Part shown: one piece after another, positions 51,156-61,000 of the stretch | Numbering within the stretch: position 1 is the first letter of the stretch | Layout of the letters: each line of letters begins with the position of its first letter | Assembly: GCA_035380245.1 (NCBI GenBank) | Contig: DAOSXA010000002.1 | Location: forward strand, 930,001-994,000 | Reading direction: 5' to 3' | Source: Candidatus Zixiibacteriota bacterium | GTDB taxonomy: Bacteria; Zixibacteria; MSB-5A5; GN15; FEB-12 | DNA length: 64,000 bases | Position numbers and translations under genes: made by a program | Notes under the pieces: generated by a model | Seen by the model: only the letters and a program-made list of their open reading frames with translations | What the model was told of the DNA's origin: nothing | Databases searched by the model: none

Positions 51156-52543
51156 CGATCCACCACCATAGCCATGAAGTCGGCTGAAGCCACCAGATCT
51201 TCATCGACAAACGTCTTTCCGGACATTTTGCAGGCGCTCCGCCGGAACGCCTTCATTTCCAACTCGAAGCGGAGACGGTCACCCGGAAGAACCGGCTTGC
51301 GGAACTTGGCGTTGTCAATAGCCATGAAATAAACCACTTTGGTCTCCGGCTCTTCGACGGCGTTGAGTAGAAGAACCCCGCCGGCCTGAGCCATCGCCTC
51401 AAGGATCAACACTCCCGGCATAATCGGATGACCGGGGAAATGTCCCTGGAAAAACGGCTCATTGATCGTCACGTTCTTGATCGCAACCACCTTCTCGCCC
51501 GGGACCAGATCGATAATGCGGTCGACGAGCAGGAACGGATAGCGATGCGGCATGATTCTCATGATCGCATTGATATCGAAAAACGCCTTGCTGCCGCGAG
51601 CCCCGTAACGAGAGGCCAACTTTTTCTTCTGATAAAGTTCTCGCATTTTCTTGGCCAGAGCCACATTGGCCTTATGCCCCGAGCGCCCGGCCAGTACATG
51701 CCCCTTGAACGGAACACCGATGAGAAAAAGATCGCCCAACAGATCAAGCGCCTTATGGCGCACCGGCTCGTTGTAGAACCTTAAGGGAATATCGTTAATT
51801 ATCCCGGTCTTTCCGACAAACGCCTCATCTTTGAGATCCAGCGCTTTGCGAATGCGGTCCACCTCGACCTGTCCCCTGTCGCTGTCATAAAAGACCACGG
51901 CGTTTTGCAATCCGCCGCCCTTGATCAGACCGGACGCCTTGAGATGTTCCACCTCGGACAGGAAACAAAAAGTCCGCGCCGGAGCGAATTCTTCGACAAA
52001 CTCGGATTCCAAATCAACGAGCGATGTATACTGCGTGCCCAGGGCCGGATTCTTGTAATCGATCATGAAGGTTATTCGCAACTCATCGGAGGGAGTCACA
52101 ACCACATCGACACCGCGTTCGGGTTCGGAATAGGCCATCGGCGTATCTATTTCCAGATAGACCTTATCGGCGTCCTGTTCCTGAATCCCGGCTTCGAGTA
52201 GTTTATCGACATACGGTTTGGCGGAGCCATCCCCCACCGGCGGCTCGGGGCCGTTCAGTTCCACGATCAGGTTGTCGATCTGAAGTCCGGCAAACGAGGC
52301 CAGGACATGCTCGACCGTATGAACGCGGGCCTCGCCGTCCTGCAAAGTCGTGCCGCGTGAGATGTCGACCACATGGTCGATATCGGCTACCACTGAAGGC
52401 TTGCCCGGCAGGTCGGCGCGGACAAACAAAATGCCCGAATCGGGCGGTGCCGGCTTGAAGGTCATGGTGCAGGGCGAGCCGGTGTGAAGACCGATACCGG
52501 ACATGGAAACTTCGGATTTTATCGTTCTTTGTTTTTCAAGCAT
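51152..52543 (-). CDS. lpxC/fabZ: Bifunctional UDP-3-O-acyl-GlcNAc deacetylase / 3-hydroxyacyl-ACP dehydratase
   Basis: The 463-residue fusion joins LpxC (about 1-305), the committed step of lipid A synthesis, to FabZ (about 315-463), a dehydratase of fatty acid elongation. The LpxC part has SMSGIGLHTGSPC, the zinc-site VHTVEHVLASFAGL and RHKALDLLGDLFLIG with the conserved His and Asp. The FabZ part has IMPHRYPFLLVDRI with its catalytic His, and FPGHPIMPGVLILEAMAQ with the catalytic Glu. Both halves look intact. This fusion is well known in Bacteroidetes and related phyla. It balances use of the shared 3-hydroxyacyl-ACP substrate. Confidence 0.97.
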   Translation of the reverse strand: MLEKQRTIKSEVSMSGIGLHTGSPCTMTFKPAPPDSGILFVRADLPGKPSVVADIDHVVDISRGTTLQDGEARVHTVEHVLASFAGLQIDNLIVELNGPEPPVGDGSAKPYVDKLLEAGIQEQDADKVYLEIDTPMAYSEPERGVDVVVTPSDELRITFMIDYKNPALGTQYTSLVDLESEFVEEFAPARTFCFLSEVEHLKASGLIKGGGLQNAVVFYDSDRGQVEVDRIRKALDLKDEAFVGKTGIINDIPLRFYNEPVRHKALDLLGDLFLIGVPFKGHVLAGRSGHKANVALAKKMRELYQKKKLASRYGARGSKAFFDINAIMRIMPHRYPFLLVDRIIDLVPGEKVVAIKNVTINEPFFQGHFPGHPIMPGVLILEAMAQAGGVLLLNAVEEPETKVVYFMAIDNAKFRKPVLPGDRLRFELEMKAFRRSACKMSGKTFVDEDLVASADFMAMVVDR

Positions 52544-52628
52544 GGTCTGGGAATCCCTTGTACAAATTTCGCCCGAGTATACAAGAATCGACCTTTTCCC
52601 TCAAGGTTTTTTTGGTTTCGATAACCAC

Positions 52629-52886
52629 TCAGATATCCTTAAGCGACTTGACCTGCCGCAGTTTTCGAAATAGCTGAATATACTCATGGACCATGACCTC
52701 CTCAGCCTGCGAAAGGCCCTCCATCATCGGAATACCGATACGTAAAACGGCGCGAACCATATCGCTAAGAGTGCGGTCGTATTTAACGGCCAGATCCCGA
52801 ACTTTATCCTTCATCTCGGCCGAGACGAAAATGTTGAGGCAATGTTCACCTCGAACCTGATGCATATTCGTTCTTTTCTCAGTCAT
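52629..52886 (-). CDS. Small ribbon-helix-helix-like protein
   Basis: The 85-residue protein contains HCLNIFVSAEMKDKVRDLAV followed by KYDRTLSDMVRAVLRIGIP, a strand-helix-helix pattern like CopG/Arc-type DNA-binding proteins. The C-terminal LRKLRQVKSLKDI is basic. Its start overlaps the end of the sigma-region-4-like gene by 8 bases, so the pair is made together, 85 bases ahead of lpxC/fabZ. A DNA-binding regulator of that pair or of the lpx operon is plausible but unproven. Confidence 0.6.
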   Translation of the reverse strand: MTEKRTNMHQVRGEHCLNIFVSAEMKDKVRDLAVKYDRTLSDMVRAVLRIGIPMMEGLSQAEEVMVHEYIQLFRKLRQVKSLKDI

Positions 52887-53424
52887 CGGAAATATCTCCC
52901 TGGTGATTGTTAGGCAATATCATGTGGTATTGCTCGTGACTTATCAGCGTCTGCGGTGAAGTAATCCTGATCCCGAACCGTTGTCGCAACTTTCGTATAA
53001 CCGGACGCCAGGTACGGCTGCGGTCACGATTGGCAATCAGGGTATCGATCTCATCTCGGGCCGGCGACCGGCAGATCACACAGGTCGATCCCGGCTCGAC
53101 GCCGATACCGTATCGTTCGCACACAAACGGTGATAACAGCCGGCGAAGCTTACGCATGATCCGTTTGTGCATGGATTCCAGCTTATGGACCTTGCGGCCG
53201 GTCAATCCGGCCAAATGACCATGAGACTCCCCCATATAATAGAACCGAACCACAAACTCCCGCTCCTCTTCAGTTAACCGCGAAAGAGCCTTGTCGACTT
53301 CAGCGATTAGTTCCGGTGGAGCGATAGCGTCAGGTGAAGGATACGGTTCAATCATCGGTCCGGCTGCCGGATTTCGGCCAAGATCGACAATCCAGTTGCG
53401 ATAGATAACTCTTCTGCAATGCAT
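52879..53424 (-). CDS. Sigma-region-4-like DNA-binding protein with a cysteine motif
   Basis: The 181-residue protein (ATG 53424 after GGGAGG; a start at 53460 lacks a site) has a middle segment, VDKALSRLTEEEREFVVRFY, followed by SHGHLAGLTGRKVHKLESMH and KRIMRKLRRLL, shaped like sigma-70 region 4. Region 2 is missing, so it is not a full sigma factor. The C-terminal part has CVICRSPARDEID and a second possible helix-turn-helix (RPVIRKLRQRFGIRITSPQTLISHEQYH). I do not recognise a named family. It overlaps the ribbon-helix-helix gene and heads the lpx cluster. Confidence 0.65.
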   Translation of the reverse strand: MHCRRVIYRNWIVDLGRNPAAGPMIEPYPSPDAIAPPELIAEVDKALSRLTEEEREFVVRFYYMGESHGHLAGLTGRKVHKLESMHKRIMRKLRRLLSPFVCERYGIGVEPGSTCVICRSPARDEIDTLIANRDRSRTWRPVIRKLRQRFGIRITSPQTLISHEQYHMILPNNHQGDISDD

Positions 53425-53730
53425 AAACCTCCCTTGCGGCGGCTGATTGATTTTTCCCAAACGCCCTCAATCTGTCGTCGAAAACCACTTTGGGCTACCA
53501 CTTGCCGATCACAACGGTTTGCAGAGAGACACCGGTTTGCATATCACGTGATTCACATTTCCGGATAATCACGGTTTAACCAAACCGACGACAGCAGCAT
53601 AAGGCTATGTGTAGCAATAACATAATATGAATGACTGAATTCTGAAAGGAATGACGCCGGATCGTTGATTCTCGGACCGGTTTTTGCGTACTTGGGGTAG
53701 AAGAAGTAACCACGGGCTGGAGGTGCCAAA
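53425..53730. other. Divergent intergenic region
   Basis: About 306 bases separate the lpx-cluster leader genes (minus) from the CPBP protease (plus). They should hold promoters for both. No clear -35/-10 pair, repeat or small gene was recognised. Confidence 0.4.
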
Positions 53731-54534
53731 CTGGATACCAACAACTTGGAAAGAATCACTGTCTACAAGGCCGACAACTCATCGTTCGTTGTTTCAGATG
53801 ATCCATGGGTGACAGCTTCGGGCAATCAGACATACCAGCGTCATTTTATGTCCTGGATCAGCCTCTTTGCCCTGTTGATCCTGTATCCGTTGATGTCCTC
53901 GATTCAGCCCAGCGACCAAAGCGCCCTCGACCTGCTGAAAGATGATTTTGTCTGGATGATCGGTATGATCACCACGATCATCTTCCAATGGATCCTCTTT
54001 CTGATGGTTTTCGGAACCACGCATCTTGAAAAAACCGGATTGGCAGGAATCGGATTTCAGCCTTTTATCGAGAGAGATATCTCACGCGGTGGTAAGGCGC
54101 TTCTGTACGTCGGTTACGCCCTGACTTTTTTGCTCGTAGCCAATCTTCTTCTTGCAGGCCTATCATACTTGTTAGCCCAGGTCGGTTTACCGATGGATGG
54201 GGACCTTAAATTCGTCCTGCCCCGAAATTTGGAGCAAGCCATCATCTGGGTGCCGCTGTCGTTCACGGCCGGATTCTGCGAAGAAGTGATGTTCCGGGGA
54301 TATTTGATGACACGTCTGCGGCTGTTGTTCAAAACCAAGTCATGGATCCCCTCAATTTTGATCTCCTCGATGGCGTTCGGATTGTGCCATACTTATCAGG
54401 GCTTGTCCGGTTTCATCGTCATTACCGTTTACGGAGCGATGTTCGCCCTGCTGTATATCCGCACCGGTTCAATCTGGCCGGGGATAATCGCTCATGCCCT
54501 TCAGGACGTCAGCGCGCCGTTCTTCCCGCAATAA
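53731..54534 (+). CDS. CPBP-family intramembrane metalloprotease
   Basis: This is a multi-pass membrane protease of the Rce1/CaaX type (ABI family). The protein (about 267 residues) has the three motifs: GFCEEVMFRGYLM, FGLCHTYQGLSGF and GIIAHALQDVSAP. These supply the paired Glu, the first His and the second His of the active site. The likely start is CTG at 53731, seven bases after GGAGG; the TTG at 53746 has no ribosome binding site at a useful distance. An in-frame TAA at 53707 rules out a much longer form. The substrate is unknown. Bacterial members are often linked to immunity or prenyl-type processing. Confidence 0.88.
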   Translation: MDTNNLERITVYKADNSSFVVSDDPWVTASGNQTYQRHFMSWISLFALLILYPLMSSIQPSDQSALDLLKDDFVWMIGMITTIIFQWILFLMVFGTTHLEKTGLAGIGFQPFIERDISRGGKALLYVGYALTFLLVANLLLAGLSYLLAQVGLPMDGDLKFVLPRNLEQAIIWVPLSFTAGFCEEVMFRGYLMTRLRLLFKTKSWIPSILISSMAFGLCHTYQGLSGFIVITVYGAMFALLYIRTGSIWPGIIAHALQDVSAPFFPQ

Positions 54535-54561
54535 GCCAACATCTCATCCGATCGATAAAAG

Positions 54562-54596
54562 AAAGCCGGACCGCGGTAAAGCGATCCGGCTTTTTT
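54562..54596 (+). terminator. Intrinsic terminator of the CPBP gene
   Basis: Stem AAAGCCGGA-CGC / GCG-TCCGGCTTT with a six-base T run, 27 bases after the stop. Confidence 0.85.
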
Positions 54597-54617
54597 CTGC
54601 CTGTATACAACTATTTA

Positions 54618-57600
54618 TTACGGGCACTCATCCGGACAATTTTGCATCAGGCCAAACATGCAATCAACCCAGCAGACCAGGTCCTGAATGTCACAACAGT
54701 AGCCGTCACCGTTGCAGTCCCCTTCTTCGGGACAGGGCAACTCCGGCCCGCCGGAGAACATGTATGTAACCAGGAAGACCAGATCGGAAATGTCCAGGGG
54801 AGCTCCCGAGTGATTGAAATCGCCCATGATCTCGCAGCAACCACAGTCGATCCCGAGATTCACGCAAGCCCATTCCTTGCCCATGTCAATCTTCTGCAGG
54901 AAGTCCATCTCGCCGGAGTAGGTTGAAGCGAACAAGGTATATATTTCCAGAGTGTCGGCGGCGGTGATAGTCTGATTCCAGCGATAGGTGCAGACCGTAT
55001 GCAGATCGGAATTGATTGAATCAGACATGCTGTAATCGGAAATACCACCCATGTACTTCCACAGGGAGTCACTCTCGAAAGAGCTCGTAGGATAGAGTTG
55101 AGTAGAGTTATCCATCGTGTAGGCGTTATGGAAACGATGGCTTTCATCGCCGTTTTCCACCGCTGCGATGAATGCTATACCGCCGTACCGCAGGTCGTTG
55201 TCCTGACATTCGAGAGCGTCGCCGAGGGAGTCGGCAAACTCAGAACCGGTCTGGTAGATCAACCTGCGCGAGCTGTCAAAGCCGCTGTTGTTCCATAAAC
55301 CCGAATCGGACGGGATGTCCCAGTCGATTGCCTCGCCGACAGCCAGACCGGCATGAGACTGACCGTCATTGGCATAAACGCGGAGATGCTCTACCATGAA
55401 ACCGCAGTACTCACCTTCATGGGGGGCATACCAGTTCTGCTCGAACATCAAACCGGAGTCGCGCGTCATGAATTTTGCCTGATACAGATCGTAGTTGCCC
55501 ATATCGGCGGCCGGTTCGTGAGAGACCGGAATGAAGCCGTGCTCCGAGGTGTAGGACTGCCCGAACATGCTGTAGTTACAACGAACCGTATCGGTCTCGT
55601 CGGTCCAGCAAACCACCGGGGAGCCGTCGTAAATATAAATCGAGGCATCACCCGGCACCGTGTCCAGAGCTCCCGCCTCAACGTAGTCACAATCACCACA
55701 GTTGAAGTAATCGAGATTCACGCCGCCGTTCTCTCCCGGTCCCCCCATATTGCCGTAGTTGCCGTTATTACCAACCGTCAGGGCAACACAGCAGGATGTG
55801 ACCGTATCCCAGCCGGGCACGATAACCGTGTCGGTCACCCAGCAACGGATCGGGATTACCGCCGGGGAGCCTTCCTGATTGCCGGTGATGGTCACGTTTC
55901 CTTCGAGGTAGACGATCGTCCCGGGATCGTTCACGACGCCGCCGGCATTGAGTGAGATCGTCCCGGTGAGAGTGTTGTTGAGACCGGTCGGGATCGTAAT
56001 ATCACCCGCAAGATCCGAACTGAGCCAGCCGGAAACCGGACCGGAGGTCTCGTTCAGAGTTACGGTCGCGTTCAGATCGGCGTTGCCGTTGTTGGTGATG
56101 ACAAGAGGGGTATCGAGCTGGACGCCGTGGGTAGTGTAGGTCGGATAATCGATTTCCAAGGGAGAGATCCAGACCGGGATATAGGGTGCAGGTTCGTAAC
56201 AGGCCAGGCGTATCCATTTCACCTCAGCCAATTGCCAGGTGCCTTCATCGCTGACAATCGCCCCGGCATCCTTGTCGAGGATGTATTGGATATCCAGATA
56301 ATGACTCCCCGAATAGGAGCCGGTCGGATCAACGATCGCCTCAGAAGGAATACCGGCCGTACCGGTCAGATCGGTTCCGAACTTGGCTGCCGAGGGCCAG
56401 ACATCGCTGGCACAGGGATTCCCGGGGTCATTGTAGGGATCACAACCGGGGGTGCGGGAGTTGGTGATGTTGGTCGGGATATCCCAGGTCATGCCGCCGT
56501 CGGTCGAAACAGCCACATACAATTCACCGTTGGCCGCGCCGCTGATGTCGGAACCATCGATACCGCGCTGCGCGCAATCGTTCTCAACACCGTTGGGAAC
56601 GTCGTTGAACTGAACGTAGACGTAGTAGAATTTCCCGTCGCATTCCGAGATACTCATCTTGCAGCCGTTGAGGTTCCAGGCGCCCGGTGCGCAAGTGGTC
56701 TGATCCCATTCGAGATTGGCGGCAGTGGTTATGACCGGATCACCTAGCCCGTCATAGCCGCCGGTTCCGAGATTTTCACCCCAATGGAACATATTACAGC
56801 GATATAATCCGGCCTGCCCGCCGCTGTTGGCATCGGCCGGCCAGAAGCGTGCCGAATAGACAATGTGCAGGTAGTCGTCGCTATCGATCAGGGATTGCAG
56901 GTCAGAATACGGACGATAGCCCTCGACCCCATCCTCATTCTGAGTCAGATTCACCCGTTCCTCGAAAGTCGCGCCGTAGTCATAGGATACCTGATAGTAT
57001 ATATCATTGTCCCATTGGACGTACTGCTGACCCTGTTGCGAAGAACAGGTGTCGCAGTCGCCGTCATCGGGACGATTGGCAATCCAGACGAGCGCCACTT
57101 TGCCGCTGGTCGAAGAGACACAGACATCCTGAGCGATATCGAAGACTGTGTCGACGACATAAGGAGGATAGTCGAAATCTCCATTCCCGTTGATGCCAAC
57201 CTTTCGGAAATAAACTATAGCCTGAGGATCGGCTGCACTTGTTTCCGATGCCTGCGCGAACAAGTGCAACACCGGCGTCTGGCCGGGAATTTCCTGATAG
57301 GCCATGGAAGGCCAAAGCACACCATAGCTTGTTCCCCCGGTTGCTGCATTCACAACTGAATCCGGGACACTAACGCCGACACCGAAATCGCAGGCAGCCG
57401 GGCCGGAGTCCCAGTAGGTTTGACAGCCGTAGCTGGCAACCGTTCTGGCGTGGCCGCCGGCTACAGCGCGGTTGTCGTTGGTAACATCGAGCGCAACATA
57501 TCCTCCATAGTCACCGGCAGCGGTGTCGGTTACCATATACGGCCCACAAAAGGTGCCCGCATTGCTTCGGTAGGCGTTGTAGGCATAGGCTCGATCCTCA

Positions 57601-57968
57601 AAGACCTGGTCCGGCATATAGAGCCATAGAAAATGTACGGTGAGACCATTCTCTGCATCGTAACCCCAGTCGACCATGCGCGTCATGCGACCGTTATGCT
57701 GCTTGTCGTACCAGGTATTGCCGACGGTGATCCCCGGTGAGAGATCGGTTGTTTCAACGGCTCCCAAAGCCATGGTTTTGTTGACGGCTTTTTGTAAATC
57801 GTCGGTCGCCGGAGTTTCCTCGTTGAGAGGATACTCCTGTTGAATGAACACCCGCCCGTTCATCGGCACAGATTTCTCCGCCGGTTTTTCGGCGGCAGAG
57901 ATCAGCGACACTAATACAATCAGCATCAGTGAGGATACAAACAGTGCCTTGCGCAACTCGGTTAACAT
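54618..57968 (-). CDS. Secreted beta-propeller-like protein with dockerin-type repeats (paralogue 1)
   Basis: The 1,116-residue exported protein (ATG 57968 after GGGAGG) has a signal peptide (ALFVSSLMLIVLVSLISAA). A long N-terminal region (about 60-600) has BNR/sialidase-like repeats such as YYQVSYDYGATFEERVN and AVSTDGGMTWD; a beta-sandwich region (about 610-730) follows, with TLNETSGPVSGWL-like strands and GGVVNDPGTIVYL. A cysteine-containing beta region is next, and two dockerin-type calcium-loop repeats end the protein (GDFNHSGAPLDISDLVFLV; GDCNGDGYCCDIQDLVCWVD). It is rich in Asp, Tyr, Trp and Cys. No glycosidase catalytic residues were recognised. Paralogue 2 is adjacent upstream. Confidence 0.8.
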   Translation of the reverse strand: MLTELRKALFVSSLMLIVLVSLISAAEKPAEKSVPMNGRVFIQQEYPLNEETPATDDLQKAVNKTMALGAVETTDLSPGITVGNTWYDKQHNGRMTRMVDWGYDAENGLTVHFLWLYMPDQVFEDRAYAYNAYRSNAGTFCGPYMVTDTAAGDYGGYVALDVTNDNRAVAGGHARTVASYGCQTYWDSGPAACDFGVGVSVPDSVVNAATGGTSYGVLWPSMAYQEIPGQTPVLHLFAQASETSAADPQAIVYFRKVGINGNGDFDYPPYVVDTVFDIAQDVCVSSTSGKVALVWIANRPDDGDCDTCSSQQGQQYVQWDNDIYYQVSYDYGATFEERVNLTQNEDGVEGYRPYSDLQSLIDSDDYLHIVYSARFWPADANSGGQAGLYRCNMFHWGENLGTGGYDGLGDPVITTAANLEWDQTTCAPGAWNLNGCKMSISECDGKFYYVYVQFNDVPNGVENDCAQRGIDGSDISGAANGELYVAVSTDGGMTWDIPTNITNSRTPGCDPYNDPGNPCASDVWPSAAKFGTDLTGTAGIPSEAIVDPTGSYSGSHYLDIQYILDKDAGAIVSDEGTWQLAEVKWIRLACYEPAPYIPVWISPLEIDYPTYTTHGVQLDTPLVITNNGNADLNATVTLNETSGPVSGWLSSDLAGDITIPTGLNNTLTGTISLNAGGVVNDPGTIVYLEGNVTITGNQEGSPAVIPIRCWVTDTVIVPGWDTVTSCCVALTVGNNGNYGNMGGPGENGGVNLDYFNCGDCDYVEAGALDTVPGDASIYIYDGSPVVCWTDETDTVRCNYSMFGQSYTSEHGFIPVSHEPAADMGNYDLYQAKFMTRDSGLMFEQNWYAPHEGEYCGFMVEHLRVYANDGQSHAGLAVGEAIDWDIPSDSGLWNNSGFDSSRRLIYQTGSEFADSLGDALECQDNDLRYGGIAFIAAVENGDESHRFHNAYTMDNSTQLYPTSSFESDSLWKYMGGISDYSMSDSINSDLHTVCTYRWNQTITAADTLEIYTLFASTYSGEMDFLQKIDMGKEWACVNLGIDCGCCEIMGDFNHSGAPLDISDLVFLVTYMFSGGPELPCPEEGDCNGDGYCCDIQDLVCWVDCMFGLMQNCPDECP

Positions 57969-58032
57969 GAGCCTCCCTTCGGGGACCTCATCGGTCCCAC
58001 CGTTGTTATATCCTGGCCGTAATGGCCTTGCT

Positions 58033-61000
58033 TTACAAACATTCTTCCGGACACCAGCCGCCCGCAAACATACAATTCACCCAACACACGAGATCGGAGA
58101 TATCACAACAGGAGCCGTCGCCGTTGCAGTCCATTTCCTCCGGACAAGGCGGCGGCGGTCCTCCCGAGAACATCCAGGTCACCAGATACACCAGATCACT
58201 GATATCCGGCCCTGCGCCGGAATGATTCGCGTCTCCCATAACCTCGCAACAACCGTTTGGCAATCCCAGCAGTTCACAAGCCCAGCCTTCCGCACGGTCA
58301 TAGCGGTTCAATAAATCCGCCTCACCGTCCTTAGACGTCACGTAAAGAGTATAGACATCCACGGTGTCTCCCGGTTCGAGAGTATAATTCCACCGATAGG
58401 TGAACACCGTGTACAGGTCGGCGGCGGCGGAGTCGGACACCGAATAACCGACAATATCACCCATATATTTCCACAACGAATCATTTTCAAAATAACCGAA
58501 CTGATACACCTGAGTATAATTATCCATCGAATACATGTTGTGGAACGAAGTGGCTTCTTCTCCATTCTCGAAAATACTCAGGATGCCGGCGCCGCCGAAA
58601 CGAAGGTCATTATCCTGACACTCCAGGGCATCTCCCAATGAATCGGAAATCTCCACGCCGCGCTGGTAAAAGAAGCGGCGCTGCATATCGAAACCACTAC
58701 TGTTCCAGGAGCCGGAATCGGACGGGATATCCCAGTCCATGCCGTCGCCGATAGCCAGACCGGCATGGGTTTGACCGTCGTTACTGTAGACTCGCAGATG
58801 TTTCATCGCGAAGTCGCAGGTATCTCCCGCCGTCGGTATGATCCAGCGCTGTTCGAGCATGATCGCCGAGTCGCGCGTTACGAACTGCGACTCGTACAAG
58901 TCATAGTCCCCCATATTGACGGCCTCATTGTGGGCCATCGGATAGAAACCGTGGTCGGACAAGTATGATTCGCCGTACATGCTGTAATTACAGCGCACCG
59001 TGTCAGTCTCGTCGGTCCAGCAGATAATCGGAGAACCATCGAAAAGATAAACTGAGGCATCACCCGGGACACTGTCCCAACCGCCGGCCGAGACATAATC
59101 GCAATCGCCGCAGTTGAAGAAATCGAGATTGACGCCGCCTCTCCCCTGATTGCCGAAATTGCCGTTCGTGCCCACCATAAGGGCGAGGCAACATGACGTC
59201 AGGGTATCCCATTCCGGAATTACTATCGTATCAGCCACCCAGGCTTCAATCTGAATGGGCCAGGGGGAATCCTCCATATTGCCGGATATTGTCACGTTCC
59301 CTTTCAACACGACAATCGTCCCGGGATCATTGACCACGCCTCCGACATTAAGGTTGATTATCCCCTCGGCAGTGTTGTTGAGATCGGCGGGCAGAGACAA
59401 ATCACCGACAAGATCACAATCCAGCCAGCCGCTGACCGGGCCGGAAGTTTCATTGACCGAGATATTCAGATTCAGGTCGATATTGCCCCAGTTCGCGAGG
59501 TAGAGCGGCACATCGAGCTGTTCCCCATGGTGAACATTGGTCGGGTATCCCACCGATACCGGATCAACATACAGATACGTATGAGGGCGTGATTCCAGAC
59601 AAGGCACCCGCATCCACTTGACATCGTCTTGTTGCCAGGTTCCCTCGTCTTGAAGCACAGCCCCGGCGTCCCGATCCAAAATGTACTGGATATCGAGGTA
59701 GTACCCTCCGGTGTAGCTGCCGGTCGGATCAACCACGGCGCCGGACGGAAAACCATAAGTACCGGTCAGATTCGTACCAAAACGAGCCATCGAGGGCCAG
59801 TTCTCACTGGCACAATCGCTGCCGGAGGTCGGATCACACCCGGCAGTGTGAGTATTCGTAAGGTTCCAGGGCTGGTCCCAGGTAAGCCCACCGCTGTTTG
59901 AAACGGTAAGATACAACTCTCCGTTGGCGGCTCCGGCTTTGTATGTCCCGCTCATGCCCCAGGCAGCACAATCGTTCTCGACTCCGGCGGGAATATCGTT
60001 GTATTGAACGTAAAGATAATAGAATTTGCCGTCGCATTCGGACAGGCTGATCTTGGCTCCGTTCAGGTTCCAGACACCGGGGGAACAGACTGTCTGATCC
60101 CATTCCAGATTAGCGGCGGTACGGATAATCGGTTCGCCCTGAGAATACCCTCCCGTTCCCAGATTTTCGCCCCAGTGAAACAAGCGACAACGATAGAGAC
60201 CGGCCTGGCCGCCGCTGTTGGCATCAGCGGGCCAGAAACGACCGGCCCAGGCGATATGGAGATAGTCGTCGCTGTCGATCAACGAACTGATATCGGTATA
60301 AGGTCGATAGCCGTCCACTCCATCCTCGTTGTGAGTCAGATTTACTCTCGGTTGCCAGGTGACACCGTAATCGTACGATATCTGGTAGTAGATGTCGTTA
60401 TCCCATTCTGAATACAACAGTCCGCCGTTGGACGAACAGGTATCGCAAGCCCCCTCTTCGGGTCGGTTGGCAATCCAAACCAGGGCCACCTTGCCGTCGT
60501 AGAGCGAGGCGCTCACATCCTGGGCTACATTGAAAACGGTATCCACAATGTAAGGTGGATAGTCGAATGTCCCTCCGTCATTCACTCCGACTTTACGAAA
60601 ATACCATAAACCCGTCGATTCAGAATGATTTGCATCAATCGTTGGAGCGAAGAGGTGCAACACCGGTGTTTGGCCGGGCACTTCCTGATAAACCATCGAA
60701 GGCCAGAGAGCTGAAAACTCGCACGGCACCGGATCACACATCATGAAGTTTAGAACCGAGTCGGGAATCCTCAGACCTGCCCCAAAAAATCCCGCTGCCG
60801 GGGACCAGTCCCAATAAACCTGGCTGTTACAGCCCGTGCCATCATTACTCCGGCCGCCCGCAACGGCGCGGTTATCATCGGTAACATCAAGAGCTACGAA
60901 TCCCCCAATGCTTCCGGAGGCCTGTACCGACACCGGATCAACATAGCTTCCATCATTGGAAATATAGGCGTTGTAGCAATAAACATGGTCCGTAGCCACG

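Noticed and set aside
53553..53759. Minus-strand open frame of 68 codons between the lpx leader genes and the CPBP gene
   Set aside because: It overlaps the CPBP start, has no ribosome binding site and shows no protein family pattern.
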